In this document: one piece after another, positions 48,850 to 58,441 of the stretch
How positions within the stretch are numbered: position 1 is the first letter of the stretch
Layout of the letters: each line of letters starts with the position of its first letter
Translations under genes and position numbers: made by a program
Assembly: GCA_965204875.1 (NCBI GenBank)
Contig: OZ242020.1
Span: 1,550,001 to 1,614,000, forward strand
DNA: 64,000 bases
Direction of reading: 5' to 3'
From: Aldehydirespirator sp965204875
GTDB lineage: Bacteria; Actinomycetota; Acidimicrobiia; Acidimicrobiales; Aldehydirespiratoraceae
The notes under the pieces: generated by a model
What the model was told of the DNA's origin: nothing
What the model saw: the letters and a program-made list of their open reading frames with translations, nothing else
Database searches by the model: none

Positions 48850-49116
48850 GCGGCATCGACCCGACCGGCGAGCCGGGGCACGAGGCTAGCGCCTCGACTC
48901 CACAACCCGCGAGGGAGCGTCCTCGACTCCGGCGCCCCAACTCAAAGTTGGCAGCCGGCGCCCGAAGGCCGTCGCCCGCCCGGCTGGGGAGAACCGCAGC
49001 GCGGGCCCCCGGCACACCTCCTCCGCTACCCTGCTCTGCCGCGACCGGCTCCCCGCGCCATTGCCCGCCCGGCTGGGGAGAACCGCAGCGCGGGCCTCCG
49101 GTAGTATCCGCAAGCG
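48850..49116. other. Upstream region of the phosphatase gene with a 34-bp direct repeat
   Basis: No gene. A 34-bp sequence (GCCCGCCCGGCTGGGGAGAA…GCGCGGGCC) occurs identically at 48974-49007 and 49063-49096, 89 bp apart. The second copy ends 20 bp before the phosphatase start. The region should hold the promoter of the PP2C-PknB genes. Confidence 0.7.
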
Positions 49117-49902
49117 GTGGGATTCGTCTATGGGGCTGCGACCGACGCAGGGCTGCGTCGCAAAGAGAACGAGGACCGCTACCTCGCCGACGGTGCCGTC
49201 TTCGCGGTGGCCGACGGCCTGGGCGGCCACGCCGACGGGGCGAAGGCCGCGGCGGCCGCGGTGGGCGTGCTCGGTCGTGCCGAGCCTCCCGGCACGCTCG
49301 ATCAGCTGATCTCCCTGGTCGGGATCGCCAACACGGAGATCTACGGCGCCACTCGCAGCGACCCGGCGCTGCGCCACATGTCCACGACCCTGTGCGCGCT
49401 GGCGACCCTCGGCGAGGGCGGGGCCGACCCGCCGCTGGGGGTGGTCAACGTGGGCGACTCCCGGCTCTACGCCCTGGTGTCCGGCGACTTCGCCCAGCTC
49501 ACCGTCGATCACACCATCGTGGAGAACCTGTTGCGCGACGGCGTGCTGACACAAGCTGAGGCAGTCTCCTACAAGGATCGTCATGTCCTCACACGGGCTG
49601 TCGGCTACGAGCCGCGCGTGCTCGTCGACGGCTGGGAGCTGCGCACGGTTCTACAGGCGCGGTTCCTCATCTGCAGTGACGGACTCACCAACGAGGTCCC
49701 CGACTACGACATCGCGGCGATGCTCGCGTGCCCCGACAGCCCCGCCGACGTCGCGCGGCGGCTCGTGGAAGCAGCGGTGCAGCCCGGGCGCGGGCGCGAC
49801 AACGCCACAGTGGTCGTTGTGGATGTCGACGATCCGCAGGCGCCCCGATGCGACAGCGTGGACGGCCTGGTGTTGCGAACGGTCCAAGCTGTCGCAGCCT
49901 GA
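49117..49902 (+). CDS. PP2C-family Ser/Thr protein phosphatase (PstP-like)
   Basis: A 261-residue metal-dependent phosphatase. Motifs in order: RKENEDRYL, VADGLGGHADGAKAA (metal Asp), a STTLCALATL strand, VNVGDSRLYALVSGDFAQLT and the last metal Asp in GRGRDNATVVVVDV. It lacks the membrane anchor of mycobacterial PstP, so it is probably cytosolic. Start GTG at 49117 (VGFVYGAATDAGLRRKENED); the conserved N-terminal strand begins here. It lies 90 bp upstream of the PASTA kinase it is expected to counteract. Confidence 0.9.
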   Translation: MGFVYGAATDAGLRRKENEDRYLADGAVFAVADGLGGHADGAKAAAAAVGVLGRAEPPGTLDQLISLVGIANTEIYGATRSDPALRHMSTTLCALATLGEGGADPPLGVVNVGDSRLYALVSGDFAQLTVDHTIVENLLRDGVLTQAEAVSYKDRHVLTRAVGYEPRVLVDGWELRTVLQARFLICSDGLTNEVPDYDIAAMLACPDSPADVARRLVEAAVQPGRGRDNATVVVVDVDDPQAPRCDSVDGLVLRTVQAVAA

Positions 49903-49992
49903 TCGCCCGCAGGCGTGGGTTTCATTACAGAAGTGTGAGTACAGTCTCGGATCAAACAGGCGGCCAAATGGCAGCCGGTAGACTTGGGCGCG

Positions 49993-52305
49993 GTGCCTGA
50001 CGACGGTCTGACCGTGTTCAACGGTCGCTATGAGCTGCTGCGACGAATCGCGCGTGGCGGGATGGCCGACGTCTACCTGGCGCGTGACCGGTCGCTCGGG
50101 CGGCAGGTGGCCGTCAAGGTCCTGTTCCCCGAGTTCGCCAACGACCCCAGCTTCGTGGAGCGTTTCCGCCGGGAGGCCAAGGCTGCCGCCAACCTGAGCC
50201 ATCCCAACATCGTCGGGATCTTCGACTGGGGCCAGGAGCAGGGCACCTACTACATCGTCATGGAGTATGTGGTGGGCCGCAGCATGGCCGACGTGCTGCG
50301 ATCCACCGGGCCGCTCAGCGCGGACCGCGCCGCCGAGATCGCCTGCGACGTAGCAGAGGCTCTCGGCGAGGCGCACAGCGCGGGCCTCGTACACCGCGAC
50401 ATCAAGCTGGGCAACATCATCGTCAGCGACGACGGCAAGGTCAAGGTGGCCGACTTCGGCATCGCCACGGCGCTGGCCCGCAGGACGGGCGACAACCTCA
50501 CCCAGGTCGGCTCGGTGATGGGCACGGCCACATACTTCTCGCCCGAGCAGGCCCAGGGCAGGCCCCTCGACGGTCGCAGCGACCTGTACTCGCTCGGCGT
50601 GGTGCTCTACGAGATGATCGTGGGGAGACCGCCCTTCTCGGCCGACACATCCACGGCCGTGGCCGTCAAGCATGTGCAGGAGCGCCCGCCGGCGCCCTCA
50701 GCGGCCGGCGTCACGATCGCTGCATCGCTCGAGGCGATCATCCTCAAGCTGCTGGCCAAGAACCCGGTCAACCGCTATCCCAGGGCCGAGGATCTTTGCG
50801 CCGACCTGCGCCGCTACCTGGCCGGCGCGCACACCGTCCCGGCTCGGCCCCGATCCGCTCCGACCGGAGACATCGGCGCCGGAGTCCGCACGGGGGGGCA
50901 TGCACCCTCGCCCGCGGCGCCGCCATCGGTGGCCGGCACCGGATCGACCCTGCCGCCGGCGCGTCCCGGTGCTCGCACAACCGGCGCGACCGGCCGGCAT
51001 CCACCGCAGCTCGCGGGCAGATCCATGCCTCAGCAGCCACCGCCGTCCGGGGGCAGGCCTTCGGCTCAGCAGCCTGGGCATCCCGGTGGGGGCGGGACTC
51101 CTGCGCGTCCGCCGGGCGGTGGTGCCGGGCAGCCCCCGTACGGGCCGCCGCCGACCTACTTCTATGAGGAGGTGCACCGCTCCGACGGCTGGAAGCGCAC
51201 CTCTCTCATGCTGCTCGGGCTGGCCGCGCTCGTGACTGTGCTGGCGCTGCTTGCCGTCACCTTCTATCGCAGCCTGGGACTGGGAGACAGCGACGATCCC
51301 GAAGAGCCCACCGGCGAGCAGCCCGCCGTCTTGGTGGAGGTGCCCGATCTCGTCGGTCTGGCCGGTGCCGTCGCAGAGGCGCAGCTGCTGGAGATCGGCC
51401 TCGTGGCGACCGTCCAGTACGAGGTGAACACCGAGGTGAGCGAGAACACGGTGTTCAGGCAGACGCCGCCCGGCGGCCAGCGGGTGAGTGACGGCGCCAC
51501 GGTGGTGTTGACCGTCAGCCAAGGTGAGAATCCGACCGTCCCGGCGGTCAGGGGCCGCAACAGTATCGACGCCCGGCGCATACTCACCGAGGCCGGCTAC
51601 GTCGTCATCGCGCTGGAAGGCCCCAGCCAGGCAGAGGTGGGCATAGTGGTCGGCCAGGAGCCCACCTCGGGCACCGAGCTCCCGCTCGGCGAGGCGGTGA
51701 CGATCACCATCTCGACCGGTCCGGGGCAGATCTTCGTGCCCGACGTGCGAGACCAGAGCCTGGTCGAAGCCTTTCAGACCCTCACCGATCTGGGTTTCCG
51801 CGTGGGTGAGCGCAGAGAGCCTTCGGACACGGTTCCCGAGGGTTCAATCATCGATACCGACCCCACCGTGGGCTCGCCCGTCGGCGCGGACTCCGCCGTG
51901 TTCGTCATCATCTCCACGGGCCGGCCCCTGGTGTCGGTGCCCGATGTGGGGGGCCTGCTGTTCGACACCGGCAAGCTCGCGCTCGAGCGTGAGGGTCTCA
52001 TGATCGGAATCGTGGCCTTCGAGTCCGTTGAGCCGGGTTCTACCGATGTGGGCAGGATCCTGTCCCAATCACCGCAGGCCAACGTCGAAGTGGATGCCGA
52101 TACCGCGGTCGACCTGGTGGTCGGCGAGGCCGCCGCGGTCGAGCCCGGGCCCGAACCGACACCCGAGCCGCCGGATGAGCCCTTTCAGCCCGATGATCCA
52201 GTGACCGCAACCACGACCATCGCCACCATCACGACGACGGTGCCGGAGACGACCGGCAGCGCCGACCAGAGCAACGACAGCGACGAGGCGTCCGAGCAGG
52301 GCTAG
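49993..52305 (+). CDS. pknB: PknB-like Ser/Thr kinase with four PASTA domains
   Basis: About 770 residues. N-terminal kinase: glycine loop RIARGGMADVYLARD, catalytic Lys VAVKVLF, HRDIKLGNII, DFG (VADFGIA), APE-equivalent SPEQAQGRPLDGRSDLYSLG. Then a Pro/Gly-rich juxtamembrane region, one membrane segment (LMLLGLAALVTVLALLAVTF) and four extracellular PASTA repeats (beginning VEVPDLVGLAGA, PTVPAVRGRNS, IFVPDVRDQSL, VSVPDVGGLLF) that bind peptidoglycan fragments. The tail is acidic and Thr-rich. It controls cell-wall growth and division in actinobacteria. GTG at 49993 is chosen; a TTG at 49984 is also in frame. Confidence 0.93.
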   Translation: MPDDGLTVFNGRYELLRRIARGGMADVYLARDRSLGRQVAVKVLFPEFANDPSFVERFRREAKAAANLSHPNIVGIFDWGQEQGTYYIVMEYVVGRSMADVLRSTGPLSADRAAEIACDVAEALGEAHSAGLVHRDIKLGNIIVSDDGKVKVADFGIATALARRTGDNLTQVGSVMGTATYFSPEQAQGRPLDGRSDLYSLGVVLYEMIVGRPPFSADTSTAVAVKHVQERPPAPSAAGVTIAASLEAIILKLLAKNPVNRYPRAEDLCADLRRYLAGAHTVPARPRSAPTGDIGAGVRTGGHAPSPAAPPSVAGTGSTLPPARPGARTTGATGRHPPQLAGRSMPQQPPPSGGRPSAQQPGHPGGGGTPARPPGGGAGQPPYGPPPTYFYEEVHRSDGWKRTSLMLLGLAALVTVLALLAVTFYRSLGLGDSDDPEEPTGEQPAVLVEVPDLVGLAGAVAEAQLLEIGLVATVQYEVNTEVSENTVFRQTPPGGQRVSDGATVVLTVSQGENPTVPAVRGRNSIDARRILTEAGYVVIALEGPSQAEVGIVVGQEPTSGTELPLGEAVTITISTGPGQIFVPDVRDQSLVEAFQTLTDLGFRVGERREPSDTVPEGSIIDTDPTVGSPVGADSAVFVIISTGRPLVSVPDVGGLLFDTGKLALEREGLMIGIVAFESVEPGSTDVGRILSQSPQANVEVDADTAVDLVVGEAAAVEPGPEPTPEPPDEPFQPDDPVTATTTIATITTTVPETTGSADQSNDSDEASEQG

Positions 52306-52318
52306 GCGTCGCCGGCCT

Positions 52319-52933
52319 CTAGCCGCCCGGCCCCTGGGAGCAGGTCTCCAGGAAGTTGTTGATGAGTGTGTGGCCGGATTCTGTGAGCACAGACTCGGGG
52401 TGGAACTGAACGCCCTCGGTCGGGTGTCGGCGGTGGCGCAGTCCCATGACCAGGCCGTCCTCGCAGGTGGCGGTCACTTCCAGCTCGCCGGGAACCGAGG
52501 AGCGCTCGACTATCAGCGAGTGGTAGCGGGTGGCCGTGACGGGGTTCGGCAGGTCCCTGAACACGCCGGCAGAGTCATGGTTGATCACGGAGGTCTTGCC
52601 GTGCATGACGGCGGGTGCTCGCACTATCGAGCCTCCGAACACCTGGCCGATGCACTGCATGCCCAGGCACACCCCGAGGATGGGCACCTCGCCGCTCAAC
52701 TCGTCCAGCACGCCGTTGCTAACGCCCGCGTCATCAGGCGTGCCCGGCCCCGGGCTGATCAGGATCCCGTCGGGACGCAGCCTCCGTAGTTCATCGACAG
52801 TGATCGCATCGTTGCGATACACCACAGGCTCGGCACCCAACTCGCCCAGATACTGAACCAAGATGTACACGAACGAGTCATAGTTGTCGATGACAGCAAC
52901 CCGCGGCCTCACCCGCCTGACGCTACCTACCAC
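52319..52933 (-). CDS. Anthranilate/aminodeoxychorismate synthase glutamine amidotransferase
   Basis: Class I glutaminase subunit (TrpG/PabA) supplying ammonia for anthranilate or 4-amino-4-deoxychorismate. 204 residues: IDNYDSFVYILVQYLGELGA, oxyanion GPGTPDDAG, nucleophile GVCLGMQCIGQVFGG and the catalytic His/Glu in VQFHPESVLTESG. It is convergent with pknB; trpG/pabA is next to pknB in mycobacteria too. The synthase partner is not in the window, so TrpG and PabA roles cannot be separated. Confidence 0.9.
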   Translation of the reverse strand: MVGSVRRVRPRVAVIDNYDSFVYILVQYLGELGAEPVVYRNDAITVDELRRLRPDGILISPGPGTPDDAGVSNGVLDELSGEVPILGVCLGMQCIGQVFGGSIVRAPAVMHGKTSVINHDSAGVFRDLPNPVTATRYHSLIVERSSVPGELEVTATCEDGLVMGLRHRRHPTEGVQFHPESVLTESGHTLINNFLETCSQGPGG

Positions 52934-53106
52934 CTTCTTGAACGCCTAACGGCCACGACGAGCATCGTCGGACGCGAACGCCTCTTCGGCATTCTGTACG
53001 TCCATCAAGAACCTTGAATCGCTTCATTCAAGGCGGTACGCCATGCAGCAAAGTCGAACCATCCACATCCGATGCAACCGCTCGCATCTTTCTTGTCGGT
53101 TGGTGC

Positions 53107-53718
53107 CTATTTGTTATTGCCTGCGTAGAAAAACTGAATCCCAAAGGGCGTGCCACGCTGACCTTTCTTATAGCAATTTTCGCATGCTCGGGACTTGAGG
53201 AGGTTGTGGCTTACGCTACCGTTTGACTTCTTCAGCAACTGAAACTTGTCACGGATGTCCTCGTTGCTCATGGCACCGTAATCCGTTTGTCTGGTCCCTT
53301 CTTCGACTGTCCAGCGCAGCTGAGGTAGCTTGTGGTCGATGGTAAGCTGACTTGGTGCCCTCACTGTCAGTTCAATGATATCGCGTGATTCGAGCAAATT
53401 CATCGCGCGTTGGACAAAGCCACTCGGCATTGTTGTGCCCGGGATCGCACGATTGAAGTTACCTTCCCAACGATCGTGTCGCGTTCGGCGATCGCACTTT
53501 GTGCATAGGTGGTTATCGCTGTCGATTTGCATTCCTGGCCGTGTCTTGGTGCCTCGTTGGAGACCCTGAATTCCGGAACCGCCTGCAATCTGATTAATAC
53601 CGATGTGTTCGTATTCGCATTCGCGGCAATGCCATTCATGATCTCTCAAGACCTCATATACCATCCAGGTCTTGGTGTTGGGGTCGAATGTGGCTTCGAA
53701 GTTGTCGATATCAGTCAT
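53107..53718 (-). CDS. HNH-type restriction endonuclease (probable)
   Basis: 203 residues starting MTDIDNFEATFDPNTKTWMV. It has zinc-binding pairs WHCRECEYEH and LCTKCDRRTR, then an HNH-like core: QLTIDHKLPQLRW (catalytic DH), a central Asn region SVSHNLLKSRACENC and a final cysteine pair. The layout resembles Type II HNH restriction enzymes. Its ATG overlaps the TGA of the methyltransferase gene (ATGA), so the two formed an operon. The nuclease frame is intact although its methyltransferase is split by IS30, which would normally be lethal unless the enzyme is unexpressed or the sites are protected otherwise. Confidence 0.7.
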   Translation of the reverse strand: MTDIDNFEATFDPNTKTWMVYEVLRDHEWHCRECEYEHIGINQIAGGSGIQGLQRGTKTRPGMQIDSDNHLCTKCDRRTRHDRWEGNFNRAIPGTTMPSGFVQRAMNLLESRDIIELTVRAPSQLTIDHKLPQLRWTVEEGTRQTDYGAMSNEDIRDKFQLLKKSNGSVSHNLLKSRACENCYKKGQRGTPFGIQFFYAGNNK

Positions 53719-53957
53719 GGCAGTGGGATGATGCGTGCCTGCGATTCTAGGCGTCTTGCCGCCAACTCGAATAGCGAGGGGTCAAGTTCGTAGGCGATGC
53801 TACGACGATTGTGCTGTCGGGCGGCGAGAACTGTGGTAGCGCTGCCAGCGAATGGATCGAACACGATATCGCCAACTTGACTGAACAAAGTCACGAACTC
53901 CGCGATTAGTGGTAGCGGCTTTTGTGTCGGGTGAATGCGCTGTTGTGGGGATGGTGC

Positions 53958-55019
53958 GCAAGCTCCACCGGTGATCGCGACGGATCGGCCATGATGGCCG
54001 ATTGTAGGTGTCGGCGATCATCCGGTGGAGGTTCAGGAGTATGGCACGGAGTTTGTGCTCATCCGAGCGCGCGCAGCTTGAGGTGCTGGCGAGGTCGGGG
54101 TTGGGGGTGGGGGAGATCAGCGGCCTGTTGGGCCGGCACCGCTCGACGGTGTGGCGGGAGCTGCGCCGCAACGGCGGGGTCTGCGCCTATCGGGCTGAGG
54201 CGGCGCAGGCCGGGGCCGAGGCGCGGGCGCGTCGTCCGAAGACGCCGAAGCTGGTTGGGGATCCTCTGCTGGCTGCGGCGGTCAAGGCGGGGCTGGCCAG
54301 GAAGTGGGCGCCGCACACGGTCGCGGCCGACCTCAGCGAGCAGGGCATGGCGATCTGTGGGGAGACGATCTATCAGGGGTGCTACCGCAGCGACCGGGGC
54401 CTGCCCGAGAACACCTGGAGGCTGCTTGCGCGCCGCCGGCGCCGCCGCAAGCCCCGCAGCCGCTGCGAACGCGCCAAGCGCAGCGTGCTGGGCGGTTTCA
54501 AGCCCATAGCGCAGCGTCCCGATGCGGTCGCGGCACGGCTGGAGGCAGGGCATTGGGAGGGCGACCTCATCATCGGCGCCGGCAACCGCAGCGCGGTGGT
54601 CACCCTCATCGAGCGGGTCAGCCGCTACGCGCTGCTCGCCGCGCTGCCCAACGGCCACACCGCAGACGAGGTCAACGCGGCGGTCATCGCCGCGTTGGGC
54701 CGCCAGCCCGCTCACATGGTCCGCACCCTCACCTGGGACCAAGGCCGCGAGATCGCCCACTGGCCCAAAATCGAAAAAGCCCTCCCAGACCTCAAGGTCT
54801 ACATCTGCGACCCCCACTCACCCTGGCAGCGCGGCAGCAACGAAAACACCAACCGCATAATCCGCCGCTGGCTCCCCAAAGGCACCGACCTCAACATCGG
54901 ACCCGTCAAACTCGCCATCATCGAAGACCACCTCAACACCATGCCCCGACGCATCCACAACTGGAACAGCGCACTAACCCAATACACTGCCCACTGTCGC
55001 GATCACCAATAGAGCTTGC
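53958..55019 (+). mobile_element. IS30-family insertion sequence, copy 2 (1,062 bp)
   Basis: Same imperfect terminal repeats as copy 1 (GCAAGCTCCACCGGTGATCG left; GCAAGCTCTATTGGTGATCG on the minus strand at right). Inserted in the methyltransferase gene in the opposite orientation. The flanking dinucleotides (GC before, CG after) do not form an exact duplication. Confidence 0.92.
54041..55012 (+). CDS. IS30-family transposase (copy 2)
   Basis: About 323 residues from the ATG at 54041, preceded by GGTGGAGGTTCAGGAG. Intact helix-turn-helix, DDE motifs (HWEGDLIIG, TLTWDQGREIA) and SPWQRGSNENTNR signature. Four residues differ from copy 1. Confidence 0.93.
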   Translation: MARSLCSSERAQLEVLARSGLGVGEISGLLGRHRSTVWRELRRNGGVCAYRAEAAQAGAEARARRPKTPKLVGDPLLAAAVKAGLARKWAPHTVAADLSEQGMAICGETIYQGCYRSDRGLPENTWRLLARRRRRRKPRSRCERAKRSVLGGFKPIAQRPDAVAARLEAGHWEGDLIIGAGNRSAVVTLIERVSRYALLAALPNGHTADEVNAAVIAALGRQPAHMVRTLTWDQGREIAHWPKIEKALPDLKVYICDPHSPWQRGSNENTNRIIRRWLPKGTDLNIGPVKLAIIEDHLNTMPRRIHNWNSALTQYTAHCRDHQ

Positions 55020-56026
55020 CGTGACTTATGCACGAACACATTATGTACCATTTCGCCATTGAATGGTGTGCCCGGCCGCTTGCCGACGACCACGGCCTCC
55101 CACGCATTTATTGGCTTGTAGCGGTGGTTGAATGGTACGGGGTTCGTCTTTTGCCATACCATCGGCCCTACAGCAACGAGGCCATGTTCGGAGAAGATGT
55201 CGCAGTAGATTCCAATCTGTGCCTGCGCGCAGAATGTCACTGCCCAGCCGGCAACCTTGGGCAGCACTACTGCTGTCCAAGCGTGAGGGTCAATAGCTTC
55301 ATCCCATTTCCCGAAATAGCCGCGCGGCATTATGAAGTCGGTGCCATCTTTGCGAAGACGACGCGGTACCTGGCCTTCGCAGGTGTAGCGGCGACTGATG
55401 CCGTAGGGAGGATCCGTCAGCAACAGGTCAATGCTGCGGTTCTTCATGGCGGACGCAGCTTCGATGCCATCTCCACATCGAAACTCCCATCCGTCGTTCG
55501 TAATCGCGGTGCATGTCGGTTCGTCCCGTGGTTCAGAATATTCGCTCAGAAGGGCAAGCACGTCGCTCTGTTCTGGCGCGGCCAGAATCGAGGCGTCGTG
55601 CGCAACCAGCAGGCTTCCAAGCGGAAGTGCAGGGACTCCGTTTCGTTTGGTTGTCAGTCGCACGCTCCACGCATCGACCTGCGGGTCGAAGACCGGCGCC
55701 TCGTGGCTGAGAAGCATGCGATGCACAGGAAAACTCGTCGAGATCCACTCATTCACAGCAGCTCGCAGCGCGAGTTTGCGCTCAACGGTCAGGCTCATGT
55801 CGTGACCGGCCTAGCGCGGCGGGAATGGTCAGTGGTGTTCATCTTGGGGCCGAGGTGGTCTGGTTGCCTGAAGGGGGTGGGACCTCCCCGGGCACGAGGC
55901 TTGTGGAGGTTCGGCGGAAGCCATGTGTTCAGTATCGCAGAGGGTGTGACATTGCGGAGGGATTTGGGCACTGGCATCAGGTCTGAGCTTGGGCTATTGC
56001 GACACGGATGCCTGCTGCTCATCGGG

Positions 56027-58252
56027 TTAGGCGGGGGTTGAGTCTCGGGACTCTATGGCCTCTAGGACGTGGAGGGAGATGTCGCCGACCTTCACGGCGT
56101 CCTCGTCCACGCCGGCGGCCCGCACGCCGTCGTCCATCATGATGTAGCAGAACGGGCAGGCGGTGGCGATGCGCGAGGCGCCCGTGTCGAGCAGCTCGCG
56201 GGCGCGCTCGTCGTTGACCTTGGTGCCGATCGTCTCCTCCATCCACATGCGGGCGCCGCCGGCGCCGCAGCACATCCCCTTGGTGCCGTTGCGCTGGGCC
56301 TCCACCACCTCGATGCCCCCGAGCGAGCCGAGCACCCGCCGCGGCGCCATATAGACGTCGTTGTGGCGGCCCAGGTAGCAGCTGTCGTGGTAGACCACCC
56401 GCTCCGGCAGGCTGGCGCCCTCCAGATCCAGCTTGCCCTCGGATACCAGCCACTCCAGCAGCTGGCTGTGATGCACCACCTCGTAGTGGCCGCCGAGCTG
56501 GGGATACTCGTTGGCGAGCGTGTTGAAGCAGTGAGGGCACTGCGTGATGATCTTGCGCACGCCCATCCCGTTGAGCGTCTCGATGTTGCCGGCCGCCAGG
56601 ATCTGGAACAGGTACTCGTTGCCCGAGCGCCTTGCCGAGTCCCCGGTGCAGTTCTCGGCGGGGCCCAGGATGGCGAAGTCCACGCCCGCCCGCTCGAGCA
56701 GCTTGGCCATCGCCCGTGCGACCTTCTTGTTCTTGTCGTCGAATGATCCCGCGCAGCCCACCCAGTACAGGTACTCGGCATCGAAGGGATCGCCGCCCTC
56801 GATCACCCGCACGCCCTCTAGGTCGCTGGCCCAGTCGGCCCGCTCGGACTGGCTCATCGACCACGGGTTCGAGGAGTTCTCCATGCCCCGGAAGGCCTGG
56901 CCCAGCTCGGACGGGAAGTCGCTCTCCATCAGCGTGAGATAGCGGCGCATGTCCAGGATCTTGTCGAGTATCTCTATGTTGACCGGGCAGATCTCGTCGC
57001 AGGCCCGGCACGATGTGCATGCCCAGAGTTCCTCGGCGCTGATGCGCTCGAACATCCAGTTGGCCGGGACCTTGACCTCGGCCTCACCGTTGCCCGTCCC
57101 GCCTGTGCCCGACCGGCCGGTGCCCAGGGGCGGAGAGGTGGGCGGGTTGCCGGTCCGTGCCATGACCTCGCCGGTCTTGAGCACGATCTCGCGGGGGTCA
57201 AGCGGCTTGCCGGTGGCGTGCGCGGGACACACCGAGGTGCAGCGGCCGCACATCGTGCATGCGTCGGTGTCGAGCAGCTGCTTCCAAGTGAAGTCCTCGA
57301 TCACCGAGGCGCCGAATGTCTCCAGCTCGGTGTCGCCCTCCACCAGGTCGGGCATGGCGCGCATGGCGCCCTTGGGCCGGTCCCGGTGGCTCAGGTACAT
57401 GTTCAGTGGAGACGTGAACATGTGGCGCAGCATGGTCGTCGGCAGGATCACCAGGAAGACCGCGAAGGCGACGACGTGGGCGATCCACCACGCCTGATGC
57501 CAGCCGTGCACCGCGGCGGTGCCGTCAACCAGGCCGGCCAGCGGGTAGCCGATGAAACTCCAGCGCTCGTGTTCGGGCATGCCGTCGGCTGCGATGCGGA
57601 ACGCTTCGGCGCCGAATCCGGTGACGCCGATGGCCAGGAACACCAGACCGATCAGCAGGTGCTCGGGCCGGGTCTTGATGCGGATGCGGTAGGGGCGCCA
57701 GCGGCTCGGCCCGTAGCGGCGCAGGATCGCCCAGACCACGCCGACCAGGAACACCGCGCCCGCGGCGTCGCCGACCGCCGAGTACGCCCGGTACACGTCG
57801 CCGTGCAGGAACTTGAGGCCGTCGGGGAGCTGATGATTGACCTCCAGGGTGGTGGTGACGCCCAGCAGCACGAGGAAGCTGAAGTAGATGAGCGAGTGCA
57901 TGACGCCCGCTGCCGGCTCGCGCAGCAGGGTGCGCATGTACACGCCGGCCCTGAAGTCGGCCAGCCTCCGTCGCAGGTTGCGAGGCGTCGTGCGGCGGTT
58001 GTCGGGCCGGCCCCGCTCCCAGTTCTTGACCCGGTTGGCGAACAGAACCGCCCCGTAAACCAGCAGTACCGGAACGAGCGTGTAGAAGGCGACCTTGAGC
58101 GGATCCGGGATGTTGCCGAACACCTCGCGGGTGATCGTGCTGTCGTCGTGGAATCCCGTGAGGCTCGGCGCGATCCCCGACGCCACTGTGAAGGCCGCGA
58201 TGGCGACGCCGAGGGCGACGACCAGATGGTGGGGCTTGATCCGGGGCCTCAT
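56027..58252 (-). CDS. Membrane Fe-S oxidoreductase (NarI-like + 2x[4Fe-4S] + CCG domains)
   Basis: A 741-residue single-chain HdrD/GlpC-like protein. The N-terminal membrane part has about five or six helices (LVVALGVAIAAFTVASGIAP, FYTLVPVLLVYGAVLF, LIYFSFLVLLGVTTTLEV, LLIGLVFLAIGVTGFGAEAF). Then come two [4Fe-4S] motifs (CTMCGRCTSVCP; CTSCRACDEICP) and two cysteine-rich CCG domains (CAGSFDDKNK region; HDSCYLGRHNDVYMAPRR with GMCCGAGGARMWMEE). A Gly/Pro linker separates the two cluster motifs. It probably passes electrons between quinones and a soluble donor; such proteins often partner acyl-CoA dehydrogenase/ETF systems in actinobacteria. Confidence 0.85.
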   Translation of the reverse strand: MRPRIKPHHLVVALGVAIAAFTVASGIAPSLTGFHDDSTITREVFGNIPDPLKVAFYTLVPVLLVYGAVLFANRVKNWERGRPDNRRTTPRNLRRRLADFRAGVYMRTLLREPAAGVMHSLIYFSFLVLLGVTTTLEVNHQLPDGLKFLHGDVYRAYSAVGDAAGAVFLVGVVWAILRRYGPSRWRPYRIRIKTRPEHLLIGLVFLAIGVTGFGAEAFRIAADGMPEHERWSFIGYPLAGLVDGTAAVHGWHQAWWIAHVVAFAVFLVILPTTMLRHMFTSPLNMYLSHRDRPKGAMRAMPDLVEGDTELETFGASVIEDFTWKQLLDTDACTMCGRCTSVCPAHATGKPLDPREIVLKTGEVMARTGNPPTSPPLGTGRSGTGGTGNGEAEVKVPANWMFERISAEELWACTSCRACDEICPVNIEILDKILDMRRYLTLMESDFPSELGQAFRGMENSSNPWSMSQSERADWASDLEGVRVIEGGDPFDAEYLYWVGCAGSFDDKNKKVARAMAKLLERAGVDFAILGPAENCTGDSARRSGNEYLFQILAAGNIETLNGMGVRKIITQCPHCFNTLANEYPQLGGHYEVVHHSQLLEWLVSEGKLDLEGASLPERVVYHDSCYLGRHNDVYMAPRRVLGSLGGIEVVEAQRNGTKGMCCGAGGARMWMEETIGTKVNDERARELLDTGASRIATACPFCYIMMDDGVRAAGVDEDAVKVGDISLHVLEAIESRDSTPA

Positions 58253-58441
58253 CGCAGCCGCGACCCTACACCGCGCCCGCTGCCGTGCTGCCGCGACCGT
58301 TCATGCGACGCATCCACCACCGCCACAAAGTCCTACTCACAGTTGCCGCGCCCACGGCCGTGCTGCCGAGACCGTTCATGGGACTGCGGCTTGTTCGGGG
58401 CTGCTAGGGAGGGGTGCGGTGCTTGATGTCGGCGATTGTTG
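58253..58441. repeat. Gap with a 24-bp direct repeat upstream of the Fe-S gene
   Basis: GCCGTGCTGCCGCGACCGTT (continuing CATG) at 58282-58305 is repeated with one mismatch at 58357-58380. No gene is present. It holds the upstream region of the minus-strand Fe-S gene and the 3' end of gpmA. Confidence 0.6.

Larger units (their letters stand above)
53715..55798 (-). pseudogene. Type II DNA methyltransferase split by IS30 copy 2
   Basis: The N-terminal part (ATG at 55798, MSLTVERKLALRAAVNEWIS) contains the catalytic block LLLTDPPYGISRRYT and WQKTNPVPFNHRYKP, and runs to VHNVFVHKS at the IS edge (55020). The C-terminal part resumes at 53957 with PSPQQRIHPTQKPLPLIAEF, then SAM motif VFDPFAGSATTVLAARQ, and ends at 53715. 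The two parts share a frame if 1,064 bp are removed: the 1,062-bp element plus 2 bp, as expected for an IS30 insertion with a 2-bp duplication. The gene was therefore intact before insertion. The SAM-binding half is now separated, so the product should be inactive. Confidence 0.85.

Noticed and set aside
53800..54171. Short frame on the minus strand at the IS30 edge
   Set aside because: Identical to the reverse complement of the IS30 upstream region plus methylase tail; a shadow.
54974..55040. Methyltransferase ending naturally at 54974
   Set aside because: The last 16 or so residues are read from the IS30 end; the true C-terminal half is on the far side of the element.
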